A program made the translations under genes and the position numbers. A stretch of DNA of 64,000 nucleotides, taken from the NCBI RefSeq assembly GCF_019320115.1, contig NC_089589.1:18167641-18231640 (forward strand). Direction: 5' to 3'. Positions 23,429-34,018 of the stretch are shown here, piece by piece. The DNA comes from Miscanthus floridulus (Eukaryota; Streptophyta; Magnoliopsida; Poales; Poaceae). The notes below the pieces were generated by a model. That model saw only the letters and a program-made list of their open reading frames with translations. It was not told the DNA's origin and ran no database searches. Position 1 is the stretch's first letter. Each line of letters opens with the position of its first letter.

Positions 23429-23447
23429 AAAGGGGCTCGGGGGCTCC
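23429..23447 (+). other. Polypurine tract before the 3' LTR
   Basis: The G-rich stretch aaaggggctcgggggctcc directly precedes TGTCGAGTT of the 3' LTR. The related copy at 32511-32521 has the shorter form aaaggggctcc. It would prime plus-strand synthesis. Confidence 0.6.
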
Positions 23448-24421
23448 TGTCGAGTTCATAAACCTGGGGTCCCCAATGGACCTACTTCCATGCAAAAACA
23501 CTGCCCAGTAGACGGCATAGCAACAACACTCGCCTTCTGGGCCGGCCCAGATACATAATGACAGGCCAGGACAACGATCCAGTCCCCGACCGGAAGGCCT
23601 GGCCAAAGTGGGACCATAGTCTGACTCCGACCTTCTTTTCTGACCGGGGATACGCTGGACCTCTGCTCGTGGCTCTTCCCCGACCGACACGGTCGGGGCC
23701 GACTAGGAACGATCGACCGGGGACACCTGCTCAGTGAGGGACCGGGGATCAGGCGGAGCAGATAAGGTACGACGCTCAAGTCAAATGCAAAACCGAGGAC
23801 CGTACCCTGCCATACCCTGCGCGCCTTCAGGACGGTGCCACCAGGCCATGCCAGACGGGCACTATGCAACCTTCCAGGCATGTCAGAGCACCAACAATAT
23901 TGTAGGCGTCTATATTTGCCATACCAGGTGAACACGGTAGAGCCTGCCAAATGCGTCTGACATAAAACAATATTGTGGGCGCCGACGACCGTCTAGTACC
24001 TGACAGCGTGGGCAACAAGACAAGGTAGCACACGTATACCTTCTCTCTCTTTCTCTGACTTGTAAGGTCATCCCTTTCAACTATAAAAGGGGATGCGCTC
24101 TCTCCTCTCTAGAGGACGTTCTCTCTGGCTCTCCTCCGAAAAGAGAAACTAGACGATTCGAACACCCATCGCTCTGGTCCCTTCGGTTCAGAGTCCGACC
24201 GGGCCTTTAACACCCCCTTCTCATTCGTACTTGATTGTAACCCCACAACAAACTTTGAGCAACTGGGCTCAGGAATAAAGTCACCGACCGACTGAAATTG
24301 GACGTAGGGCAAGTTGCCTGAACCAGTATAAATCCTGTGTCATCGAGTGCTAGGCCACATCCGATCACAACGCACTGTAAAACTACAAATATTTACTTGT
24401 TGGTCACTTTTCGCACCGACA
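23448..24421 (+). mobile_element. 3' LTR
   Basis: This 974-bp LTR is bounded by TG...CA, collinear with 11665-12627 but with many substitutions and an 11-bp net size difference. It contains the same TATA box (24082-24088). The target duplication ATATG follows at 24422. Confidence 0.9.
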
Positions 24422-24426
24422 ATATG

Positions 24427-26363
24427 ATTCCCCGTTGAGCCATTGTGAAGAGTGAACATAACTAGTCCAAACCGAACTGAAGGATGTGAATTGAAGGGAT
24501 TTCCTTATTGAATTACCTCGCCAATATGTTGTCATAGACAAACATCTAGTTATGATATGATTCCCTGTGCGCCATGGTGACGAATGAAAATAATTAGACC
24601 CAAACATAATAGAAGGATGTTAATGTTAATCAATGTGTGCTTGTTGAATTACCATGGGAATTGTTCTCCTTGTCATCCCACTCTTGTGACACCTTATGCT
24701 GTGACAAATGGTGTTTCGACAAAAAATGCAGTTTTTACATGTATGCCACATGTCAATCAAACACAGATAATGAAGTGATCTTATTGAAGAAACTACCTAC
24801 AAATTTTGGGATAGGCGCCCCACATCTGTACTCCTATTGAAGAGATTCAGCAGTATCATCATGATTGTATAAGAAGTCATCAAACAAAGTATTTTACTAA
24901 ATACACAAACTTATAGGCCCCAATTTATATCAACGAATCAGACCCAGACGTGCAGTTGGAATGAGCTGCTTACCTTAACATGTCTAGTTGCATAGGGGAG
25001 AAGGTCTGGCGGTGAGAAGTAGCTTGCACGCTTGTGAGTAGGAGTGACTGGGAGCACGAGCGGGCACACCGGTGAGCAGCAACTTGCACGCCGGTGAGTG
25101 GCGGAGACCACGAGCTATCCGGCAGTGAGTGGCGGCTTGCACGGCGGTGAGCAGCAGCGGTCTCGCCCATTGAGGATGAACAACAATCAGCCGGGTGCAG
25201 TGGTGAGCAGAAACGGCACTGAAGAACGGCAGTGGTGAGGAGGAGAGGGGCAGAGAGCAGGCTCACCGGGTAACCAAAAGGAGGAGCGGCGGGAGTGGAA
25301 ATTTTGTCCAAAATTTCCAATCCCACGCGGGAGGGTCATATGTATTGCAAGGCACCATCCTCAACGGTTGCTAGATACGATGGAGGGTATACGCAGTGCA
25401 CACCATTGGTGGAGATTGGGTCTATCGTACAACATGTCGGTATCATGCAAAGATGTTAACATATATATTCACCGATAAGGTGCCCAAAATTCAACTTCTA
25501 GCATGTACTCTGAAAGAAAGCCAAACTGAACACTTAAAAGCACCCAATGGCTTGCACAGCGATGAGCAGCAGCGGTCTCGCCCAATCCATTACTAAAGAT
25601 TGGTCATTGAAATGCAAACTTTCATATCTAATAATGATCCGGCATGACACTGCCAGGTAGCTAGCCTGACGAAAGCTATAATACACATACTAATTAGTAC
25701 ACTTTGTTGTACCGCCTACGCGAAAGCTAAAAGGCCATGATTTGTACCAAATTAACTGCATAATTAATCAATCTTCTTGAGATCTAGGTTAATGTCCATG
25801 AGATCCAGGTCAATGTCCATGAGATCCTGCTGTCTATTTGACTGTACATACATGATCTTCTAGAAACTCGTAGACAACATCCTCTCTATGGGTTGTACAT
25901 GCTCTTAAGGCACTCACAACCAAGAAGTTACATGGTTTCTATGTTCATCAGTTCAGTTGCCAACTAAGGAAAAAGATGACGTGGCACTGCAATTAAAGAA
26001 GAGAGGACGAGGAAATCTCCTATCCCTAAGTAGGAGAACCCCACTAGCCTATTTTTCTACAATTCAGTGAAGCCACATCAGCTGTCTCCTTCCCATCTAT
26101 CAAAGCGCAACTGAAACAGTCCTCGCAAACCCGAAGCGTCTCTTCAGATCGGCCTGGAAATTCAGGCGCTAGGCGACACTACAACCATTAATAAGAAACC
26201 ATGTCTAGACATGAAGAGATGTGATAAGGAGATGATGAATAGAGAAGCAATAAGATTGGACAAAAATTATTCTATATAAACTATCCATTAGGAAACGTTT
26301 TATGAGTAATGTTTACATAAATTAATATACGTAAAAACTATATATGATTTCTAGCATTGGGAC
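24427..26363. other. Intergenic region with short repeats
   Basis: No gene is recognised. A GC-rich patch (24990-25280) has repeated gcttgcac-cggtgag units, and one unit with gcagcagcggtctcgccca recurs near 25555. Three near-identical copies of a ccatgagatc(c/t)aggt(c/t)aatgt unit of about 20 bp lie at 25780-25845. The minus-strand ORF across the GC-rich patch shows no known domain. Confidence 0.5.
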
Positions 26364-26365
26364 TA

Positions 26366-26623
26366 CTCCCTCCATGCTAGAAAGAATCTAATTCTCACTT
26401 TTTGAGGAGTCATCTGATTTAAACTTTAACAAAAATTATATAAAAAATGTACTAACACTTATGGTACAAAATAAGTTTCATCAAATTAATTACATAATAT
26501 ATTTTATAATAAATTTACTTAGAAACATAAATGTTAAGAATATTTAGTATAAATGTGGTCAAACTTAAGCTAGTTTGACTAGCGTAAATCCTATAATTGT
26601 ATTTCTTTATTAGATGGAGATAG
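26366..26623. mobile_element. Stowaway-like MITE
   Basis: This 258-bp AT-rich sequence begins ctccctccat after TA and ends atggagatag before TA. It is the typical Stowaway (Tc1/mariner-derived) form with a TA target duplication (26364-26365 and 26624-26625). The inner part has the common tctaattctcacttttt / gtttgact motifs. The ends match imperfectly, so it is an old copy. Confidence 0.65.
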
Positions 26624-26648
26624 TACTTTAGAGTAGAAAACAACTTAC

Positions 26649-26765
26649 GCCCTGTTCGCTTGGCTTATAGGCAATATTTTTTCAGCCAGCGAACAGTATT
26701 TTTCTCTCACCACAAATTAGCCGACAGTACTTTCAGCCGTGGCTTATCCACTAAACGAACTGGGC
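26649..26765. mobile_element. Small inverted-repeat element (gccctgttcgctt family)
   Basis: It begins gccctgttcgcttggctt and ends taaacgaactgggc, so the ends form an imperfect inverted repeat. The inner part has agtatttttctctcac-caaattagcc and ttcagcc-tggctta. This is a widespread grass miniature element. A reverse-oriented relative is at 33921-34018. Superfamily not certain, probably hAT. Confidence 0.55.
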
Positions 26766-27323
26766 AATACTATTCGATCACCAGTAATAATAAATGCTCT
26801 GTCTCAAACTGCTACTCCAAAGTCCAGGCCTTGTTTAGATGAGGCCCAAATTGCAAGTTTTTCTAACATCTTGAATTTGGAATCTAAACGGGTTGGCTGA
26901 AAAAAATTTGGGCTGCAAAAGTTGTGGGGTGGAAAAATTTTGGGCCCAGCCAAAATTGTCTCGGGGCGCACACTGGACGCCCTATACCCCTGAACCCCGC
27001 GCCGCTCACCCCCCAACTCTATCCATTCGGCCGCTGTCTCCCCCAGCTCGCTCTCCCTGCGCCGCCGCTGTCTCCCTCCGCCGCCGCCGTTCTCTCCTCC
27101 CCTGCCGTTCGTCCAGATCTGCCGTCCTTCACCACAATACACACCATCTCCCTCTCCCTTATCCTTTCACCAGCACCAGCTCCTCTCGCCTTCGAAACCC
27201 TAGCCGCAGCAGACGCCATATAGCACCACCGCCGCCGCTCTCTCCTACGCCAGATCCACGCCGTCCTGAGCGAGATCCACCCCATCCTCGTCGAGATCCA
27301 GCGTCCTTCTACCCGTCGTGCGC

Positions 27324-29204
27324 TATGGAGGGGTTCAACGGGGACGGCAACGACGGCCACCAGTTCAACGACGACGGCTACGCCTCCGGCTTAGGCAGCG
27401 GCTTCAACTCCGGCTACGGCGTTGGCGGCTTGAACTCCGGCTACGACGACGGCGCCTTGAACTCCGGCTTCGGCGACGGCGGTCACACCAGGGACTTCCT
27501 GTCCCAGCCGCCGTCGTTCTCCGCCTCCGGTGCGCACACCTCCGCCGGCGCGCCGCCTCCTGGCTTTTCCGTCTTCGAGCAACCCCACCCCTAGCCAGCT
27601 GAGGCTGGATTCGCTCAACCTCAACGCCAGGCAGTCCTGGGCGGACATGAACGCCTACCAGGGAATCCTGCAGTCCGAGGCTCAAGACGGCGGCAGCGGC
27701 AGTTTTGCCCCCCCTGCTGTGCGCGTGCCTTCACGCAGCGGCAGGGGTTCACTGGGCCTTCGCCTGCCTCGCGGTGCCTCTGGTAGCGGTGGTGCCGGTG
27801 CCGTCCCTCCTTGTCAACGTGGCTCCGCATCTGGCGGCGCTAGCGGTTCCAGGGGCCGCGGTGCACGCCGCCGCCAGGAACCGCCTACCGACGACGACTT
27901 GCCTCCTCCTCAAGTCCCGGTACAGATCGATTCCCAGAACACGATTGTCATGGTGCTGTTGGCATGCATGTGTAGTTTTCCTCAAATGTCTAGTTTTTCT
28001 CAAATTATCAATGTTCTGGTGGCATGCATGCCCTGTTCCTCATGGCCTGTTCCTGCGGTTGTCAAATTGTCATGGCTAGTTTTTTTACTTGTCACATGCA
28101 ATGCATATTACAAAAATGTTACAACATACTTAGTAATACAACTTTGAATGCATATGTATGTTCTGCTTATCATGATAATTTCAGTATCAGTTTCCATATG
28201 GTTGCCTCTGGTTATTAAGGCAATTAGGTTATGCATTATTTCAGAGCCGGCTTGACAGGGCAAAGTGGAGTCCTTTCCACACTAAGGTCTTCTGTAAGCT
28301 GTACTGTGAGCAGATTGACCTCGGCTACTGCAATAGGGGTCAGATGAGTAAGTGGGGTTGGAAAAATATCACAGAGGAGTACTTTAAAGCGACAAAGTTG
28401 GTTCATGACAACGTAACCTTTGGCAGTAAGGTCCGAGAACTGAAGAGGGAATGGTCAGCCATACAGAAGCTCCAGCACAAGAGCACAGGATTGGGCCGTT
28501 CTGCTGATGGTTCTGTCGATGCTACCGATGAATGGTGGGAGGAGAACAACGAGGTACACCTTATTCTTAGGTGTCCACAACTCCTAAGTTATCTTCGTAC
28601 GCTTTCTGATAACCTCTTTGCTACATTCCAGGACAAGGAGTGCCAGAAGATGAAGGATGGGCTTCCTGAGTACCTCCCAGAAATGGACAAGATGTTCCAA
28701 GGCATAGCAGTCACAGGGGAGAGCGCATATGTTCCTGGTGGCCACAATGGGCCACAGTACATTAGCAGTGACGAAGACGAAGATGGCGACAATGGCACTC
28801 CACACAGCACTCCACACAGCAGTGGCAGTAAGAGGAGCTTCAGCAGCATGAGCACTCACAGCACTGGTACCAGTCCTAGGAAGAAGTCCAAGAGCCCAGC
28901 ACTTCATCAAATGCAGAGCAACATGAGGCATTTGAACGTCATGATGGAGAACAAGGCTGCACGACAATCCCAAATCTGGGCCGATAGGCAGAAAAAAGAG
29001 GATGATAAGGAGGAAGCAAAGAAAGCCAGGAGGAAGCAAGTGATATAGATGGCCAAAGATTTGGTGGCAACTACGGGAAATCGTCACTTGTGGGTTGGAG
29101 TCCTCAAATTAGCCTGCTCTGAATCTGACATGGACACCTTTGAGGACGCAGATGAAGAAGGAAGAAAAGTCCTCCTTGACCACCTCGCTAGGGTCGGCAA
29201 CTAG
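27324..29204 (+). pseudogene. PIF/Harbinger ORF1, Myb/SANT-like DNA-binding protein
   Basis: Exon 1 starts at ATG 27324 with a Gly/Asn/Ser-rich repeat region (GFNSGYGVGGLNSGYDDG). A frame change near 27585 separates it from the following SQLRLDSLNLNARQSW part. Exon 2 begins after ...ttatttcag at 28245 with SRLDRAKWSPFHTKVFC, followed by GYCNRGQMSKWGWKNI and VRELKREWSAIQKL, the three-helix Myb/SANT-like (PF12776) domain. A 78-bp in-frame intron (28554-28631, GT..AG) precedes KECQKMKDGLPEY. The tail is Ser-rich with a basic patch (PRKKSKSP). An in-frame TAG at 29046-29048 interrupts a tail that stays open to 29204. The ORF1 protein helps bring the transposase to the element ends. Confidence 0.75.
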
Positions 29205-29514
29205 ACCCTCTAATCAATGCATGCACCTGTGTGTGTGTTTGTGTGTGGTAACCTGTGGCATGAACCATTTGTTGTTGTGAACTTTATTGTGTTGTTGCTC
29301 GGTTGATGAATGTTTAAGTGATGTGGTACAATGGATGTGTGCTGTGTGAATGTGAGAGTTGGTTACATGTGCTAAGGTTAGGGTGCATCATTATGTTTGG
29401 TTATTGGAATATGTACTGACAACACTTCATTTGTACCAGGAACCTCAACAACCTGGTGCAGCGCTGGATGATGATGATGATAGGAAGTAGCAGTGGGAGG
29501 AGGATTTTTTTGCC

Positions 29515-30756
29515 ATGTTGGCAGAAGATGATGACGACGAAATTGCATTGATATATGGTATGTATTCTGAGTATGCCATGCACCTTGACAAGTACTACAA
29601 TAGGGCAGACTATAGGGTGCCAAAGATGAGTGGGTTGGAATGGGTAGAACGGAAGCTACGCAATGAAACATCCTGCTACAACATGTTTAGAATGACCCCA
29701 GATATGTTCTATAGTTTGCATAATCTGTTAAAAACTGAGTATGGCCTGAGAGACACAAAGAAGTCCACCTCTATTGAGGCTTTAGGGATGTTCCTCTGAA
29801 TTCTAGGTGCTCCACAGTCAGTTAGGCAAGCTGAGGACAGATTTGAGAGATCACTAGGCACCGTCCACTCGATGTTCTATAGAGTGCTCAAGTGTGTGAT
29901 CAAGTATGCGGACGATATCATTAAACCTAGGGACCTAGAATTTAGAACAAGGCATCGAAGGGTGATGAACCATCGGTTCTATCCTGAATTCGAGGACTGC
30001 ATAGGAGCTATAGATGGCAGTCACATGCCTTGTGTAGTGCCTACTGATAAGTTTGTACAGCACTTGTGTCGCAAGGGCCTGACAACACAGAATGTCATGG
30101 CTGCTTGTGACTTTGATATGATTTTTACATTTGTCCTTGCGGGATGGCATGGCTCTGCTCATGACATGAGAGTGTTCGATGATGCCATGACTACATGGAA
30201 GGATGACTTTCCTCACCCACCCGCAGGTAGCCACCTAACTGTTAGTACATTTGACATTTCTAATTGAAGTATTTAACACTTACATGTACGTGCTGCTGTA
30301 GGGAAGTTCTATGTCGTGGACTCCAGGTACGCAAACCATCCAAGATACCTGGCTCCGTACAAGGGAACCATGTACCATATTCAAGACTTCCAAAACATCG
30401 CAGAACCACGAGGTAAAAAAGAGATATTCAATTATGCCCATTCATCGCTTAGAAATGTCATTGAAAGGGAATTTGGAGTTTTGAAAATGAAGTGGTGCAT
30501 ATTGTTGCAAATCCCTTGCTATCCTGCTAGAATGCAAACAAAGATTATAGTTGCTTGTATGGCTTTGCATAACTTCATAAGATTGAGTGGCCTCAACGAT
30601 GTTGACTTTGGGCTGGTAGATGAAAATGTTTTCTATGTGCCGCCAGAGGCCTCGTTTGATCAGCCTGAAACTGTTGATGCCCCTGACAGCGAAGATCATG
30701 CATAGATGAATGAGTTTCGTGATTATATTGTGGAGCACCTGTACAATAGGTTGTGA
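29515..30756 (+). pseudogene. PIF/Harbinger transposase (DDE_4, HARBI1-like)
   Basis: The DDE nuclease is readable: LEWVERKLRNETSCYNMFRM, IGAIDGSHMP (first Asp), GWHGSAHDMRVFDDA (second Asp) and RNVIEREFGVLK (Glu), then the C-terminal MALHNFIR block. One 75-bp intron (30227-30301) joins PPAG to KFYVVDSRY, giving the expected uninterrupted family sequence. TGA at 29797-29799 stands where Trp is usual (MFLW-ILG), consistent with TGG to TGA. TAG at 30703-30705 cuts the last 17 residues (MNEFRDYIVEHLYNRL). The enzyme would cut and paste the element from the nucleus. Apart from these two stops it is full length. Confidence 0.85.
30227..30301 (+). other. Intron in the Harbinger transposase gene
   Basis: The donor ccgcag|gtagcc and acceptor ctgctgtag|ggaag join to give PPAG-KFYVVDSRY in frame. 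The reading frame without splicing ends after STFDISN. Confidence 0.75.
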
Positions 30757-31144
30757 GGACTTGTATTTCATTTGTAATTGCTGAGAACTTGTAATAATGT
30801 TGCTTGTGGAAGACTTGTATTTTAGCTTTATTTGCTGAGAAGTTGTAATAATGTTGCTTGCGGACTGTAATAATCTGTGGGTCTGTTAGTGCTTGCGAAC
30901 TGTTTTGTGTGTGTGTCATATGCATGCAATGTATAGGATGCCGTAGCAAATGTATAGGATGCAGTAGCATGCATGGGACATGCAAATCTTTGAATAAATA
31001 GGGGCAGTTCTGTCTTTGACCAAGCTTATTTATTGCAATGCAAAGAGTTGGAATTCTGAGTGGCAAAGATTTGGGATGAAAACTTTCTAACCCCTGGTGG
31101 TTAGAAAAATTTGGGTTACAAAAACTTGCAATCTAAATAAGGCC

Positions 31145-31689
31145 CCAAACCCACTCTGCGGCTAAGCCGCTCCAAACCAATCTCTACTCCTAAAAACACC
31201 GAACTGGGGACGTCAACAGAGAAATCAATGTGATTCCACTTCCACCTCTCTTACCGCTCCCGCACCCTCTCCACATCCACCAGGGCCAGAACCCCACCCC
31301 ACATCATCGATCCACGGCATCCCGACGTCCCCAATCGGCGCTCGGCCTGCCCGTCCCTCCCCAATCGACAGCGGCGGTGCCACCCCAGTTCCCATTCGGC
31401 AGCGACGGCCTCGCCCTTATCCTGGTGCCCCAACCGCATAACGCCGAAGCTGTAGCTCCCTTCCGCCCCGTGCCTCTCTGCCCCACCCTGCTCCAACGAC
31501 GCACCTGCCGCCGACCGCCCTCATCAACGCCGCTGCCGGGGTCAGGGCACCGGGCCACCGCCGATGCTGTAGCACCCCTCTGTCGATTGCCCTCACCAAC
31601 ACCTGCTGCCCGGGTCAGGGCACTGGGCCAACGCTGACGCCGACCCCCACGTGACCAGGGAGCCAGAACGCCGTCGCCCCCAGCTCCTG
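31145..31689. other. GC-rich region of unknown origin
   Basis: Cytosine-rich, Pro/Ala-coding-like sequence contains a partial direct repeat (ggtcaggg-cac-gggcca at about 31540 and 31612). Open frames exist on both strands, but no protein family is recognised. It may be a gene 5' fragment or retroelement sequence. It ends abruptly where the cgacacttgggtt repeats start. Confidence 0.4.
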
Positions 31690-32430
31690 GTTCTCGCCCG
31701 ACCCTTCGGCCGCGCCCGACACTTGGGTTCAGTCTTTGCCTTGCCCGACACTTGGGTTGGTGCTCCGTCTCGCCTGACCCTTTGGCCGCGCCCGACACTT
31801 GGGTTGGCGCTCCGTCTCACCCGACCCTTCGGCCGCGCCCGACACTTGGGTTGGTGCTCCTTCTCGTCCGACCCTTCTGCCATGCCCGACACTTGGGTTG
31901 GCGCTCCATCTCGCCTGACCCTTTGGCCGCGCTCGACACATGGGTTGGCGCTCCGTCTCGCCCGACCCTTCGGCCGCGTCCGACACTTGGGTTCAGGCTC
32001 CGCCTCGCCCAACACTTGGGTTGGCGCTCCATCTCGCCCGACCCTTCGGACACGCCCGACACTTGGGTTCAGGCTCCGGCTCGCCCGACACTTGGGTTGG
32101 CGCTCCGTCTCGCCCGACCCTTCGGCCGCGCCCGACACTTGGGTTCAGGCCCCGCCTCGACCGACACTTGGATTGGCGCTCCGCCTCGCCCGACCCATCG
32201 GTCGTGCCTGACACTTGGGTTCAGGCTCCACCATGCCCGACACATGGGTTGGAGCTCTGTCTCGCCCGACCCCTCGGCCGTGCCTGACACTTGGGTTGGC
32301 GCCCGACACTTGGGTTGGCGCTCCATCTCGCCCGACCCCTTGGCCGTGCCCGACACTTGGGTTGGCACCATGTCTCGCCCGACCCCTCGGCCGCGCCCGA
32401 CACTTGGGTTCACGCTCCGTCTCGTCCGAC
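31690..32430. repeat. Tandem 47/29-bp repeats of the Gypsy 3' region
   Basis: Core cgaca at 31746, 31793 and 31840 gives a 47-bp period. Shorter units with caggctccgcctcgcc alternate. It is homologous to 22800-23360 but longer. No unique spacers are present, so it is not a CRISPR-type array. Confidence 0.85.
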
Positions 32431-33111
32431 GGCGACCCACGATCTTACACCCACCGGGTGCGCTCGTGAAACGAGTGTAAACAGCCCCTTCATGACTTTA
32501 CATAAGTCCCAAAGGGGCTCCTGTCGGGTTCATAAACCCGGAGTCCCCAATGGACCCGCTTCCATGCAAAAACTCGGCCCAGTAGACGGCATAGCAACAA
32601 CGCTCGCCTCCCGGTCCGGCCCAGATACATAATGACAGGCCAGAACAACAATCTGGTCCCCGATCGAAAGGCCTGGCCAAAGTGGGACCACAGTCCAACT
32701 CCGAACTCCTTTTCTGACCGAGGATACGCCGGATCTCTGCTCGCGGCTCTTCCCCGACCGACACGGTCGGGGCCAACTAGGAACGATCGACCGGCGACGC
32801 CCGCTCAGTGAGGGCCCGAGGATCAGGCGGAGCAGATAAGGTAAGGCGCTCAAGTCAACCGCAATACCGAGGACCGTACGCTACCATACCCTGCGTGCCT
32901 TCAGGACGGTGCCACCAGGCCATGCCAGATGGGCACTATGCAACCTTCCAGGCGTGTCAGAGCACCAACAGTATTGTAGGCGCCGAGATTTGCCGTACTA
33001 GGCGAACACGATAGAGCCTACCACATGCGTCTGACATAAATAGTATTGTGGGCGCCGATGATCGTCTCGTACCCGACAGCGTGGGCAACAAGACTAGGTA
33101 GCACACGTATA
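31690..33111 (+). mobile_element. Truncated third copy of the Gypsy family (repeats plus LTR)
   Basis: The cgacacttgggtt tandem array (31690-32430) is followed by the same 3' block as the full element (cccacgatcttacacccaccgggtg..., near 32445), the short tract aaaggggctcc, and an LTR starting TGTCGGGTTCATAAACC at 32522. The LTR matches the other two until it meets the N gap at 33112. That point corresponds to about base 580 of the 963-base LTR, just before its TATA box. Everything upstream of the array (gag, pol, antisense ORF) is missing. Confidence 0.8.
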
Positions 33112-33211
33112 NNNNNNNNNNNNNNNNNNNNNNNNNNNNNNNNNNNNNNNNNNNNNNNNNNNNNNNNNNNNNNNNNNNNNNNNNNNNNNNNNNNNNNNNN
33201 NNNNNNNNNNN
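33112..33211. other. Assembly gap of 100 N
   Basis: Exactly 100 N, the usual placeholder for a gap of unknown size. The LTR on the left is not continued on the right, so at least its last 380 or so bases and possibly more are missing. Confidence 0.98.
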
Positions 33212-33920
33212 CTCGATCTTTGGATGCGATTGTTGCTTGAGATGGGTGCCGCATGATCTTGTGAAGCCGTGTCCGAAATCTCAGCTTGTTGGGAGTTGAT
33301 TTGAACAGGTCTCAGCTCTATTATCGTGGAAACCGCGCTGCTAGCTGTCTGCGTCTCTGTTTTCGTAGCGCGTCTTCCGCGGTCTCAGGTTTCTCATCAC
33401 TGCATCGGCTCATCCGAGTTTTTGTAACGCTTCTTCCAGTGCCGATACCCTGTTTCTCTGCTACGCTTCATCCGATGGCTAGCTGATTTCTGTACAGGAG
33501 TATCTCTTCCGTGGTTTCAGCTATGGCATCGCTGTCTGGCTTTTCTGATTTGCAGTAGGAACCTTTGCAGGCAGTTGTACACGCCAAGAGCAGCAGCAGC
33601 ACTTCAACCATAGTTTGAATTTTTGTGTCGTCTCATTGCTACAGTAATCTGCTTTGCATTTAGTGTTGAAACTTTTTGTTCCACCGTTTACTGTGTCAGC
33701 TATCACTTGTGTTTTCTTCTTCAGTAGCAGCTCTGTTGCAAGTTTTCGTTTTGGAGTACTTTGTTTTTCTTTGCAAGTTTAGTTACAGCATATCCAATTA
33801 TTTTCTTTGTTGGTATTCAAATTTACTTCCGCTATGTTTTGAGAAATTCTTAATTGTTCCTAGAGTTAACATATCACGAGTTGGTACGTGTGATCTTAAT
33901 TCGCTGGTCTGAATCTTGAC
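33212..33920. other. Intergenic, no gene recognised
   Basis: T-rich sequence with many short open frames and no recognised domain. Repeated phrases such as ttccgyggtytcag-t occur near 33375 and 33510. It could be a UTR or intron of a gene lost in the gap, but nothing proves it. Confidence 0.4.
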
Positions 33921-34018
33921 TGAAACTGGTTGAAAACACTGTTCTGGCTGAATTGTTGTGAGAGAAAAACACTGTTTCGGCTGAAAAAAAGCCGAATACG
34001 AGGTAAGCTGAACGAGGC
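33921..34018. mobile_element. Fragment of the gccctgttcgctt miniature family, reverse orientation
   Basis: Read on the minus strand it starts gcctcgttcagctta and contains ttcagccgaaacagtgtttttctctcac, matching the inner part of the element at 26649-26765. The other end is degraded. Confidence 0.45.

Larger units (their letters stand above)
11660..24426 (+). mobile_element. Complete Gypsy (Tat-like) LTR retrotransposon with target duplication
   Basis: LTRs at 11665-12627 and 23448-24421 both begin TGTCG(G/A)GTTCATAAACC and end GCACCGACA. The host pentanucleotide ATATG lies directly outside both ends (11660-11664 and 24422-24426), proving a single insertion event. Sense order is LTR, primer-binding region, gag, protease, RT, RNase H, integrase C-terminus, antisense ORF (minus strand), tandem repeats, polypurine tract, LTR. 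The DGGS protease, the RNase H type (NNVAEYEAL) and the antisense ORF point to the Tat lineage. By eye the LTRs differ by about one base in ten over their first 270 bases, so the insertion is old. Stops, frameshifts and an integrase deletion make it non-autonomous. Confidence 0.9.
26827..31144 (+). mobile_element. PIF/Harbinger DNA transposon with both genes
   Basis: Terminal inverted repeats are GGCCTTGTTTAGAT... at 26827 and its complement ...ATCTAAATAAGGCC ending at 31144. Both continue into gcaagttttt(c/g)taac. Between them lie a Myb/SANT-like ORF1 protein and a DDE transposase, the gene pair diagnostic of PIF/Harbinger. The bases CCA flank both ends (26824-26826 and 31145-31147). This trinucleotide differs from the usual TTA/TAA target of the superfamily. 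Both genes carry premature stops. Confidence 0.85.

Noticed and set aside
22780..23690. Multiple 75-180 codon ORFs on both strands with repeated Arg/Pro/Ser motifs
   Set aside because: They are translations of the cgacacttgggtt tandem array, whose unit lacks stops in several frames. The same is seen at 31593-32480.
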